64,000 nucleotides of DNA from Terriglobales bacterium (lineage in GTDB: Bacteria > Acidobacteriota > Terriglobia > Terriglobales > Acidobacteriaceae): contig DATMPC010000009.1 of the NCBI GenBank assembly GCA_035567895.1, positions 62,001-126,000 of the forward strand, read 5' to 3'. Positions 1 through 7,466 of the stretch are shown here, piece after piece. Both the position numbers and the translations under genes were made by a program. Numbering within the stretch: the first letter of the stretch is position 1; each line of letters opens with the position of its first letter. The notes under the pieces were generated by a model. That model saw only the letters and a list, made by a program, of their open reading frames with translations. It was not told the origin of the DNA and did not search any database.

Positions 1-1
1 C

Positions 2-1654
2 ATTGCATTTCTTTTCGTTTTACTCAATCTGCCGCTGGGTGCTCATCAAAATCCTCCAGCGAGCGTGCAGAAGTTCGTTGCTCGAACGGAGCTGGTCACA
101 GTTCCGGTCATTGTTCTGAGTCACGGGAAGCATGTAACCGGCCTTCCCAAGGGTGATTTCGAGATCGAAGAAGATGGTCATCCGATGACGTTGGCCACTT
201 TCGAGGAGGTTGGCCTGGCGCAGTCAGCGAAACCGATTTCACCGCCTCCCGGAATCTACACGAACGAAGTGCTCTCCGATGGCCCGGTGACGATGACGAT
301 CATAGCGCTTGACTTGATTAACACGCCTTATCTCAATCAAGAGCCGGTAAAGCGCGAGCTTCTCGATTATCTGCAGCACTCTTATCGCGCCGATCGACCG
401 ACTATGCTGGCGATCCTTAGTCGCAGCGGGCTGAGAGTCATTCACGACTTCACAAACGACCCTCAAGTGCTGGAGACACTCGTTCGTCATCTGAAGCGAG
501 ATGGAAAGCACGACTTGGAAAGCGATGCGGTTGTGCAGAAGGATGATTCTGGAACACTCCTGCAGCAGATCGACGTTTCCGCTGAATATGAAGCGCTCGA
601 GAAGGAATTCTTTGGCGATCCATCTGTCACCCAGGGGAAAGATAGCTTTGACAAATTCATTGCCGACAACGATCGCGAGACCACGCTGCTGGAGCTGCGC
701 CAACTCGCACGCGGGTTGTCCTCCGTTCCCGGAATGAAATCGCTGATCTGGGTATCGGGAGGAATTGTCTTGCCTCGGATCATGGATACGAGATCGCTTC
801 GTCTGGTTGATGAATATGAAGAAACCTGGAAGTTGCTGAATGCAGCGACAATCGTCGTCACGCCGATTGATACCGTGCTGGAAAGTTCTAATGCGGCGTT
901 CCGGGACACGATGCATATGCTGCCCGACCCGAGCAGAAGTACTCACTTGTCGCTCACACCTGAAATCCAACGCATTCAAAATTTCTGGGACCTGGCGCAG
1001 CGAACTGGGGGTGACTACTGCCTCATGCGCCGGGATCGACACTGCTTCCAGAAAATGTCGGACCTCACTTCCCACTATTACCTTCTCACCTACTACGTCA
1101 AGCCAAGCGACAGGAGCCAGTGGCGAAAAATACGCGTGAAGGTGCGCGGCGAGAATCTGGACGTTAAGGCACGAAACGGATACTACTCGGTAGGTCTCAC
1201 AGGCGATCCTGAGGAGAGACGCAAGCGAGACGTAGCCGAGGCCTCTCAGACGCCAGTCGAGTTCCGTGGAGTCCCAATCAGCGCCCGCTGGTCAGACTCA
1301 GGCGGAAAAGCGGAAAAACCCTCAGCCGGAACTAGTCCATTCCTGGAGAGACGTAACAAGAGAAACTTCCAGCTTGGTATTGCCCCGGGGGCTCTCAGTA
1401 TTGACGAAGCCGATGGCAATCACATCCGTTTGCACATCGTCGTTCTGGCAATGAACGACAAGGGAAAGGTGCTGAACGACTTGACGCAGCAGCTAGATCT
1501 TCATCCCACAAGGGAAGAGCTGCAACGCATCAGAACGCACGGATTTCTTTACGGAAACGAAATGGAAATCCCTGCGGCAAGCACAAGGCTTCGCTTCATC
1601 GTTCGCGACGATCTCAGTGAGAATGTCGGCACCGTCTCGATGCCGGTAATGTAG
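2..1654 (+). CDS. VWFA-related Acidobacterial-domain protein, 5' end outside window
   Basis: The reading frame is open from base 2, and its first 21 codons give a hydrophobic stretch (IAFLFVLLNLPLGA) ending in AHQ, which looks like the end of a signal peptide; the start codon lies upstream of the window. After it come a beta-rich segment (TVPVIVLSHGKHVTGLPKGDFEIEEDG, the typical entry of the acidobacterial VWFA family, TIGR03436-like) and a VWA-type fold with LDLINTP and WVSGG strands. The family is exported and of unknown function; two further members lie at 41430-43707. The VWA metal-binding motif DxSxS is not evident here (LDLINTP sits at that place), so metal-dependent ligand binding is doubtful. 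The C-terminal third resembles no domain I recognise. Family assignment is good, function unknown. Confidence 0.8.
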   Translation: MAFLFVLLNLPLGAHQNPPASVQKFVARTELVTVPVIVLSHGKHVTGLPKGDFEIEEDGHPMTLATFEEVGLAQSAKPISPPPGIYTNEVLSDGPVTMTIIALDLINTPYLNQEPVKRELLDYLQHSYRADRPTMLAILSRSGLRVIHDFTNDPQVLETLVRHLKRDGKHDLESDAVVQKDDSGTLLQQIDVSAEYEALEKEFFGDPSVTQGKDSFDKFIADNDRETTLLELRQLARGLSSVPGMKSLIWVSGGIVLPRIMDTRSLRLVDEYEETWKLLNAATIVVTPIDTVLESSNAAFRDTMHMLPDPSRSTHLSLTPEIQRIQNFWDLAQRTGGDYCLMRRDRHCFQKMSDLTSHYYLLTYYVKPSDRSQWRKIRVKVRGENLDVKARNGYYSVGLTGDPEERRKRDVAEASQTPVEFRGVPISARWSDSGGKAEKPSAGTSPFLERRNKRNFQLGIAPGALSIDEADGNHIRLHIVVLAMNDKGKVLNDLTQQLDLHPTREELQRIRTHGFLYGNEMEIPAASTRLRFIVRDDLSENVGTVSMPVM

Positions 1655-1706
1655 GAAGCAGAGGGAGCAGAACGGAAAGTTTCCCAAAGTGACCCAGGCG
1701 AAGACT

Positions 1707-1724
1707 GCCGGGCGCACACCCGGC
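1707..1724. repeat. small GC-rich hairpin downstream of the VWFA gene
   Basis: GCCGGG and CCCGGC form a perfect 6-bp stem around a 6-base loop, about 50 bases after the stop codon. There is no T-run, so it is a weak terminator candidate at best. Confidence 0.35.
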
Positions 1725-1783
1725 ACCCACAGCGCAACAATCCGTTGCAGAACCTAAAACGGGAAGATGGCCACCCAGAGCCA

Positions 1784-2194
1784 TTAACGCGCCACGACGT
1801 ACGCTGCCGCCAGGGGAATCACCAACGCGACCGTGAAGAGCGCCGGTACCGGAAAGATGAAACGCCAGGCGATCACACCGCTAGCGACGGTTGCAAGCGC
1901 AATTACCGCGATCATGGGCCGCACGCTTGCCGGACTAGTCCGGGCCAGGGAGGCCATTTGCCACAAGAGTAGCGTCTGCATCAGCATGGCCACACTGATG
2001 CTCCAGCCGAAGCCCAGGTAGAAGTCGAGGTACGAGCGATTCGTGCCCATAACGTCGAAATGAACAGCCGTCATGGCCTTCAATACCTCGTTGTCCCCCA
2101 TCGGTGACCACTTCTGCAGGCCGCCTGAGCTGTGACCGAGCGTGAACAACAGCGAAATGGCCGAAGCGATTCGAAGAAAGAGCGTCGTCGTCAT
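1784..2194 (-). CDS. small four-helix membrane protein
   Basis: A 136-residue hydrophobic protein with about four transmembrane segments (near residues 5-22, 60-80, 92-108 and 112-132). HSSGGLQKWSPMGDNEVLKAM and the loop HFDVMGTNRSYLDFYLGFG recall small uncharacterised inner-membrane proteins common in soil bacteria. An AGGAGG-like sequence lies about 12 bases before the ATG. It stands alone on the minus strand. No function can be assigned. Confidence 0.65.
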   Translation of the reverse strand: MTTTLFLRIASAISLLFTLGHSSGGLQKWSPMGDNEVLKAMTAVHFDVMGTNRSYLDFYLGFGWSISVAMLMQTLLLWQMASLARTSPASVRPMIAVIALATVASGVIAWRFIFPVPALFTVALVIPLAAAYVVAR

Positions 2195-2374
2195 AACGAA
2201 TTCATCCCTCCTGTGGACAATCGCGAAGTTGGAGTACCGGGCAGATGCTCTGTGTGCGGTTGGAGTGGAATTATCGCCGAATTTCTCTTTGCATGGAGGG
2301 CCAGAGCATGGCTGACAGCAAAGATACCCTCAAAACTCGCAACAATCTCATCTAGAACGCGGCAACGGTCAAAC

Positions 2375-2490
2375 TTGGTGTTTCGCTGCGTGCCAACGAT
2401 CCGAAGATGCAGGTGCCCTTCGTTCTATCGAAGAGCACCCACCTGGTGAGTTCATTAAGGGAAAGCAAAATCAAGGGCGGTACACCCGGC
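2375..2490 (+). repeat. modular repeat A, copy with short hairpin core
   Basis: The left module (GTGTTTCGCTG...AACGA.CCGAAG) and right module (TTCATTA.G..AA.CAAAATCAAGGGCGG..CACCCGGC) match the copies at 6338 and 7018. Between them is a short hairpin core (2412-2439, GGTGCCCTTCG pairing with CGAAGAGCACC). It ends about 20 bases before the stop codon of the minus-strand hydrolase. Confidence 0.75.
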
Positions 2491-2510
2491 AACTGGGATC
2501 GGAACGGCCT

Positions 2511-3386
2511 TCATGCAACCGAGGCTGTTCGCACGAGCTTGCGTCCGAGAAAGTCCAGGATCTCGCGGGCAATCTCCTCGACGTGGGTCTCGAGTGCGAA
2601 GTGCCCGGTGTCCAGCAACTTCACTTCTGCGTTTGGATTGTCGCGCCTGAAGGCCTCTGCACCGGGAGGAAGGAAGAACGGATCGTTCTTGCCCCAGACG
2701 GCAAGCAGAGGTGGCCGCTTGGTGCGGAAGTATTCCTGGAATTTGGGATACAGTGCCACGTTGCTCGCGTAGTCGAGGCAAAGGTCGAGTTGGATCTCGT
2801 CGTTGCCGGGCCGGGTCAGCAGCGCGCTATCGAGCGTGTAACTCTCCGGGGCAACCTGTGACCCATCGGCCACGCCGTGGGTATATTGCCACTTGGTGGC
2901 TTCGGGCGTCAGGAACTCGCGCAACGCGTTGCGGTTGTCCTCGGTGGGCTCTTTCCAGTATCGCTGGATCGGGTTCCATGCTTCGCTCAAGCCTTCTTCG
3001 TAGGCATTGCCGTTCTGCGAGATGATGGCGATGATGCGCTCCGGATGTGCCAGAGCCAGCCGCAAACCGACAGGCGCGCCGTAGTCGAAGATGTAGAGAG
3101 CGAAGCGTTCCAGCTTGATAGTCTCAGTGAACTTCCCGATCACTTTGGCCAGGTTTTCAAAGTTGTAACGGACGGTCTTGCGGTCGGGAGTGATGGAAAA
3201 GCCGAAACCTGGCAGGTCGGGCGCGACCACGTGGTAATGCTCAGCCAGGGCCGGGATCAGGTTGCGGAACATGTGCGAAGAGGTGGGGAAGCCATGCAAC
3301 AGCAGGATTGCGGGTGCGGATCTGGCGCCGGCTTCGCGGTAAAAGATCTTCTTGCCGTCAAACTCGGCAAAGTGATAGCTAGTCAT
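2511..3386 (-). CDS. alpha/beta hydrolase, haloalkane dehalogenase / epoxide hydrolase type
   Basis: 291 residues with a full alpha/beta-hydrolase core. HGFPTSS (residues 31-37) is the oxyanion-hole segment. The nucleophile elbow reads IFDYGAPVG, with Asp101 as nucleophile, as in haloalkane dehalogenases and epoxide hydrolases rather than serine esterases. WGKND (Asp235) and GHFALETH (His262) complete the triad. A clear AAAGGAGG lies 7 bases before the ATG. It is divergent from the CGNR regulator at 3495; the shared 108-bp region holds an imperfect inverted repeat, so local control is plausible. No signal peptide, so cytoplasmic. The substrate cannot be read from sequence. Confidence 0.85.
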   Translation of the reverse strand: MTSYHFAEFDGKKIFYREAGARSAPAILLLHGFPTSSHMFRNLIPALAEHYHVVAPDLPGFGFSITPDRKTVRYNFENLAKVIGKFTETIKLERFALYIFDYGAPVGLRLALAHPERIIAIISQNGNAYEEGLSEAWNPIQRYWKEPTEDNRNALREFLTPEATKWQYTHGVADGSQVAPESYTLDSALLTRPGNDEIQLDLCLDYASNVALYPKFQEYFRTKRPPLLAVWGKNDPFFLPPGAEAFRRDNPNAEVKLLDTGHFALETHVEEIAREILDFLGRKLVRTASVA

Positions 3387-3444
3387 AGTGTGCCTCCTTT
3401 AGGCTCTTGCGACGTTTTACTTGCCCACCGCATCGGATGAACTA

Positions 3445-3469
3445 ACCGATAAAAAGTTTCATTATTGGT
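3445..3469. promoter_or_regulatory. imperfect inverted repeat, candidate operator
   Basis: ACCGATAA (3445-3452) and TTATTGGT (3462-3469) pair at 7 of 8 positions around a 9-base spacer. It sits in the divergent intergenic region between the hydrolase and the CGNR regulator, 26 bases before the regulator's ATG at 3495. Confidence 0.4.
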
Positions 3470-3494
3470 GTTAAGAAATTTACACAGGATGGCG

Positions 3495-4112
3495 ATGAAA
3501 CCGGTCGAGCGCATTGAGGGACCTGATTGGAGAGATGGCTTTCTCTTTGTTGGAAATGAGTTAGCTCTGGATTTCCTGAATACCCGACCCGTCCTGGATG
3601 GCGAGGCGACCGAGTTGTTGCCGGACTTCGCGGCACTCGTTCGGTGGTTTCGAGCTGCCGGGGTCTTGACTGAGCATCAGGCACATGAGCTGGCAAAAAA
3701 GTGGGCGGAGTCTCCCGCCGGCAAGCGGATAGTCGAGGAGATGCGGCAGTGGCGCGAGCGGCTGAGGAAACAGGTCACTACCTGGGAAGACGGGGCTTCA
3801 GTTCATCCGGCAATGGTGAAAGAAGTGAACCAGCTGATGGCGGAGCATCCCATGCGCGTCCGGTTAAGCTCGCAGAAAAAGCCCGCCACAGAACTCTGGT
3901 TTGAACCGCATCAGCCCGAAGACCTGTTTGCTCCGCTGGCCCACAGCGTGGCCACGCTCTTCGCCGAGGCGGACCGGAATCGCGTGCGCAAGTGCGGACA
4001 ATGCGTGCTGCACTTCCACGACACCAGCAAGAAAGGGACCCGGCGCTGGTGCAGCATGCGGCTGTGCGGCAACCGCCTCAAGGTGGCGGCCTACGCCGCC
4101 CGCCAGCGCTAG
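3495..4112 (+). CDS. CGNR zinc-finger protein (ABATE domain), putative regulator
   Basis: A 205-residue protein if read from ATG 3495, which has AGG six bases upstream; an ATG at 3489 and non-ATG starts further upstream are possible. FVGNELALDFLNTRPV at the N-terminus is the typical opening of the ABATE/CGNR family (a putative stress-induced transcription regulator). The C-terminus has the zinc finger CGQC...CSMRLCGNRLKVAAYAAR, with CxxC, CxxxxC and the CGNR box. It is divergent from the dehalogenase-like hydrolase and probably regulates it, which is an inference from position. Confidence 0.85.
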   Translation: MKPVERIEGPDWRDGFLFVGNELALDFLNTRPVLDGEATELLPDFAALVRWFRAAGVLTEHQAHELAKKWAESPAGKRIVEEMRQWRERLRKQVTTWEDGASVHPAMVKEVNQLMAEHPMRVRLSSQKKPATELWFEPHQPEDLFAPLAHSVATLFAEADRNRVRKCGQCVLHFHDTSKKGTRRWCSMRLCGNRLKVAAYAARQR

Positions 4113-4176
4113 CCCGCATGACGTGGAGATCAAAACGGGACAGTTTGATCTGTTCTATCTGCGGCTGTTGTGTTGG

Positions 4177-4233
4177 GAGCATTCACCTGGTCGATTCATT
4201 AAGGGAAAACAAAATCAAGAGCGGCCACCCAGC
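4177..4233 (+). repeat. modular repeat A, right half only
   Basis: Matches the right module of repeat A (GAGCA..CACCTGGT..TTCATTAAGGGAAA.CAAAATCAAG.GCGG..CACCC.GC) but has no left module or hairpin. It lies 65 bases after the CGNR stop codon. The rest of the gap (4113-4327) shows nothing else. Confidence 0.65.
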
Positions 4234-4327
4234 ATTCATCCTCCAATACGTGATTATGGTCACACAAGAGTATTGGCGATGGCTTTAGAAGATGTGGAAC
4301 TCGCTCCAAAGCAGACGAAAGGAATCT

Positions 4328-4744
4328 ATGGAATACCTGATCGGGGTTGGACTAGCAGTGGTAGCGTGCGCCTTCGCCATGCTGGTTGGATTTGATCGCG
4401 ACCGCGTCTTCTATCCGACGGTGGCGATAGTGATTGCCACCTATTACATTTTGTTTGCCGTCGTGGGGAGTTCGACGCGGGTGCTGGTCTTGGAGTCCCT
4501 AATTGCTTGCGCTTTTTTCGTGCTGGCCGTGGCAGGCTTCAAGAAGAACCTTTGGCTGATTGTGGCTGCCCTCGCCGGACACGGAGTTTTCGACTTCTTT
4601 CATCACCGGTTCATTCAGAATCCCGGTGTCCCGGTGTGGTGGCCCGGCTTCTGCCTTTCGTTCGACGTTCTCGCCGGCGGCTTCCTTGCCATGCTGCTCA
4701 TGCGACGCGCCGGGTTCGCTTCCGTTGCCAAATCCCACGTATAG
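4328..4744 (+). CDS. small multi-spanning membrane protein
   Basis: 138 residues from the ATG at 4328, chosen because AAAGGA lies five bases upstream; an upstream in-frame start would add 12 polar residues. Four hydrophobic segments are visible (near 3-20, 28-45, 50-85 and 110-128), with the conserved-looking loop AGHGVFDFFHHRFIQNPGVPVWWPGFCLSFDV between the last two. Similar short membrane proteins of unknown function occur in many soil bacteria. It is convergent with the SnoaL-like gene. Confidence 0.7.
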   Translation: MEYLIGVGLAVVACAFAMLVGFDRDRVFYPTVAIVIATYYILFAVVGSSTRVLVLESLIACAFFVLAVAGFKKNLWLIVAALAGHGVFDFFHHRFIQNPGVPVWWPGFCLSFDVLAGGFLAMLLMRRAGFASVAKSHV

Positions 4745-4768
4745 GACTGTCGCACGGCAGAATGCAGC

Positions 4769-5134
4769 TCAGGGTAGCTTGTCGAAAAATAGATAAAGGG
4801 CGGCAATTCGGCCGTCCCGGGCAATGATGACATCAGTTCCGGAGTAAGCCGGCGCCTCGCCGGGGCGGCCCGATACCCATCGGACCAGCCCGCCATTGCC
4901 CGATTCCTCGGGCTCGTTAGTTGGCTGATATTGAAAATCAGGGTGAGTAGCCTTGACCGCGCCGGCGATGCGATCGATCTCGTCACGGCCACGGTAGACT
5001 CCCTTGCTGGGGTCGTAGAACACACAGTCTTCGGTGTAGAGCTCGTCGATGGCCGCGCGCCGACGCGCGGGGTCGTTTTCACCGAAGACATCACGAAGAT
5101 TGCGGATCAGCAAGGTCGATATGCTATTGGACAT
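4769..5134 (-). CDS. SnoaL / NTF2-like protein
   Basis: 121 residues from an ATG preceded by GAGGAGA; a longer in-frame extension to 5224 lacks a ribosome site and looks untranslated. The sequence has the cone-shaped NTF2 fold pattern: a first helix with DPARRRAAIDELYTEDCVFYDP, then YRGRDEIDRIAGAVKATHPDFQY and a C-terminal beta-sheet ending in IAALYLFFDKLP. Family members are polyketide-cyclase-like enzymes or ligand-binding proteins, mostly of unknown substrate. Cytoplasmic, single gene. Confidence 0.8.
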   Translation of the reverse strand: MSNSISTLLIRNLRDVFGENDPARRRAAIDELYTEDCVFYDPSKGVYRGRDEIDRIAGAVKATHPDFQYQPTNEPEESGNGGLVRWVSGRPGEAPAYSGTDVIIARDGRIAALYLFFDKLP

Positions 5135-5328
5135 CGCTTGTCTCCTCTGGGCATCTTGCCGAGGCGCTTGATAATCCTGGGCGTTGTCTAGATGCAGGCA
5201 TCGCGAGGAAAGTCGCACCAACACGTGCCTGTTTCGGATCCCTGGGTTTACCTCAATGGAGAAGATTGGTACGTACGATCAGGCGCGAGGCTCATCGTTT
5301 GTCTATGATTCGTTCAGGATGAGGAACC

Positions 5329-6285
5329 ATGAGTAAAGCGGACGGTCAGGACACGGCAGACCGTCTCTCTGCAATCGTGGTGAGCTCGCTGGACACTCAG
5401 GCGAAAACGCAGGATCTAGCGCGCCAGGCGTACCAAAGCCGCACGCAGTTTCACAGGTTGTTCCGAACGGTGATCGAAGAAACTCCGGGTGCCATGCGAC
5501 GACGGTTGTTGTTGGAAAGAGCCGCATATCAACTGGCGCATACCGGAATGTCGGTCACGGACGTCGCCCTGGACGCCAACTACGGTTCGTTGGAGGCGTT
5601 CACTCGCGCTTTCCGAAAAGCTTTTCGGATCTCTCCGAGCCTCTATCGGCGCATGCGTGATCCGCACTTTCATTTGCCGGCGTCCAACAAAATTCACTTT
5701 TTTGCCCCTGGTTCCTCAACCAAAGGAGGAAGTGACATGGATTTATTTGATCGATTTGCAGGCAACGACTCCTGGCACACGCGGCGTTTGTTGGAATATG
5801 CGAATACCTTGACAGACGAGCAATTGGATCGGCCGCTGGCCACGGTCGTTGAGTTGCTGCCCTGGCGGGAGTCGAATAAGACGCTAAGGCAGTTGTTGGA
5901 AAACATTATCTTCACGAAAGAAGTTTGGACCGCCGCGCTGTCCGGAACGAGTACCGATATGAACCCTCCTAAGTCGCGGCGTTCCCCACAAGCGATGCTG
6001 CAAAGGCTCGAAAAGACCGATGCTGAACTGGATCGTATTTTGAGTGACGTCCGAAACCGCTCCGCCTGGGATGATACGTTCGTCGACGGTCTGTGCGAAC
6101 CGGCGGAGACCTTCACGTTTGGCGGCGTCTTCGCCCATATCATGACCTTCAACGCCCATCGCCGATTGATGGCCTTAGACGTTCTGCGCCAACTCGGCGT
6201 TCAGACCGAAGGTTTCGGCGATCCCATGGAGTATGAGGAAAGTGTGGCGCCTTGGAACAAGCAGGTACTTGTCAAAACGCCATGA
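5329..6285 (+). CDS. AraC-type HTH fused to DinB-like domain
   Basis: 318 residues. Residues about 20-115 form the double helix-turn-helix of AraC regulators (LARQAYQSRTQFHRLFRTVIEETPGAMRRRLLLERAAYQLAHTGMSVTDVALDANYGSLEAFTRAFRKAF in outline). Residues about 137-318 are a DinB/YfiT-like four-helix bundle with metal-ligand-type histidines (SWHTRRLL near 152 and FAHIMTFNAHRRL near 266-278). This fusion type is annotated in other soil bacteria. The junction is unusual: codon 137 is an ATG with a perfect AAAGGAGG seven bases upstream, so the DinB part may also be made alone (see separate entry). It is probably a regulator whose bundle senses or acts on a small thiol or metal; that part is inference. 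Confidence 0.85.
   Translation: MSKADGQDTADRLSAIVVSSLDTQAKTQDLARQAYQSRTQFHRLFRTVIEETPGAMRRRLLLERAAYQLAHTGMSVTDVALDANYGSLEAFTRAFRKAFRISPSLYRRMRDPHFHLPASNKIHFFAPGSSTKGGSDMDLFDRFAGNDSWHTRRLLEYANTLTDEQLDRPLATVVELLPWRESNKTLRQLLENIIFTKEVWTAALSGTSTDMNPPKSRRSPQAMLQRLEKTDAELDRILSDVRNRSAWDDTFVDGLCEPAETFTFGGVFAHIMTFNAHRRLMALDVLRQLGVQTEGFGDPMEYEESVAPWNKQVLVKTP
5722..5739 (+). promoter_or_regulatory. strong internal Shine-Dalgarno and in-frame ATG inside the AraC-DinB gene
   Basis: AAAGGAGG (5722-5729), a 7-base spacer and ATG (5737-5739) lie exactly at the domain boundary of the fusion. The site is in frame and would give a 182-residue DinB-only protein ending at 6285. The parent gene's own start has a much weaker site. 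Confidence 0.6.
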
Positions 6286-6337
6286 GAGAACAGGAAGACG
6301 CGGCACTGCGCTCCCGTATACTCCCTGCGGGGTGCAC

Positions 6338-6431
6338 CAGCCTTTCCCCCATTTAGTGTTTCGCTGTTTGCTAACGAACCGAAGCGGTGGGTGCATTATG
6401 AGAAAACAAAATCAAGGGCGGGGCACCCGGC
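6338..6431 (+). repeat. modular repeat A, core-less copy
   Basis: Its first 56 bases equal 7018-7073 and its last 38 bases equal 7251-7288, joined directly without the 177-bp hairpin core present in the 7018 copy. The join lies at a GGTGGGT direct repeat that flanks the core in the other copy. Confidence 0.85.
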
Positions 6432-6997
6432 GACGGAATTTTACAGTCGGCGTGATATTCGTAGTGCTTGTTTCAGGTCTTGCGCGAGCACTGGAGTGTC
6501 CAAAGCCAGTCGAATCCGATCCTGCCGATCTAGTTCAATTCCTTGAGGCGCAGGCGCGCACGGCTGACCCGGAATGCGTCACGTTGGCAATTCGGCGTCT
6601 GGGCGAATTCCGTTCACCCTTAGGAATCGCGGTTCTGGTGGATCTGCTGGACTTTCGCAGGCCAGATAGTGACGCTGAAAAGCTTCACGTCTTCGATGCG
6701 CACGATAAATTCCCGGCCGTATCGGCACTTTTCGGAGTTGGGAGCCCTGCGATCCCCGATTTACTGACAAAGTTGAAGACCAGAAAGGCTTCTCCGACGG
6801 AAAGGAAAAACGGGATTCGTGCGATGATGTTCATCCACAGGGAGTCGCCGCCAGAAGCAATCAGGGTTCTGAAGGAAGCGGCTAATGCCGCCACGGACCC
6901 ACAAGAGGCATCGCAATTAGAATCTGCTGCGAGGGATGCCGTCGCGTTCTGCGGTGAAAAATGGCGCGTCAAATGCGCAGATGAAGCGGCCAAATAA
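6398..6997 (+). CDS. secreted HEAT-like protein whose start lies inside repeat A
   Basis: 199 residues from ATG 6398. The first 11 codons (MRKQNQGRGTR) are repeat A sequence; then follow RRRNF and a hydrophobic stretch (TVGVIFVVLVSGLARA) that forms a plausible signal peptide cut after ALA or ARA. The mature part has a single CPKP cysteine and helical pairs (VTLAIRRLGEFRSPLGIAVLVDLLDF; AVSALFGVGSPAIPDLLTKLKTRKA) resembling HEAT repeats. No good ribosome site precedes the ATG, so expression is uncertain. Function unknown. Confidence 0.55.
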   Translation: MRKQNQGRGTRRRNFTVGVIFVVLVSGLARALECPKPVESDPADLVQFLEAQARTADPECVTLAIRRLGEFRSPLGIAVLVDLLDFRRPDSDAEKLHVFDAHDKFPAVSALFGVGSPAIPDLLTKLKTRKASPTERKNGIRAMMFIHRESPPEAIRVLKEAANAATDPQEASQLESAARDAVAFCGEKWRVKCADEAAK

Positions 6998-7017
6998 ATT
7001 GACCGGGCCGAGTGCCT

Positions 7018-7288
7018 CAGCCTTTCCCCCATTTAGTGTTTCGCTGTTTGCTAACGAACCGAAGCGGTGGGTGCCCTACCCTCCGCGACTTTCGGAGGGT
7101 GGCCATGCTGCCTGCAATGGCTTGCTTAGAACTGCTTTGACATGCCCGTTTCAGGAATGATACAAGTCGAAGACTCAATCCAGAGTTGCATAATTCATTG
7201 CAGCCCACCCTCCGAACATCGCGGAAGGTAGGGCACCCACCTGGTGGGTTCATTATGAGAAAACAAAATCAAGGGCGGGGCACCCGGC
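7018..7288 (+). repeat. modular repeat A, full copy with long hairpin core
   Basis: The left module (7018-7073) and right module (7251-7288) bracket a 177-bp core. The core carries near-perfect inverted arms of about 38 bases (7066-7103 and about 7204-7241; GGTGGGTGCCCTACC... against ...GGTAGGGCACCCACC) around a 100-base centre. GGTGGGT occurs as a direct repeat at both core edges. The rest of the gap (6998-7466) shows nothing I recognise. Confidence 0.85.
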
Positions 7289-7466
7289 AAGGCAACAACT
7301 GAGACGCGCGCTTTACATATCAGGAAGCTCGCGAGTGAGTCACTGAGTTAACGGTTCTTCGTCAAGGCTGTGTGCTGTAGTGTTCCTTATCATTCCCCTT
7401 TCACGTTCCAATCCATAGAATCATGTGACACGCCCAGCGTGCTGGATAGGCGGAGCTAACTGATCG

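Noticed and set aside
239-1075. Long minus-strand frame opposite the VWFA gene
   Set aside because: Shadow of the plus-strand gene; composition is Arg/His/Gln-rich and without domain pattern.
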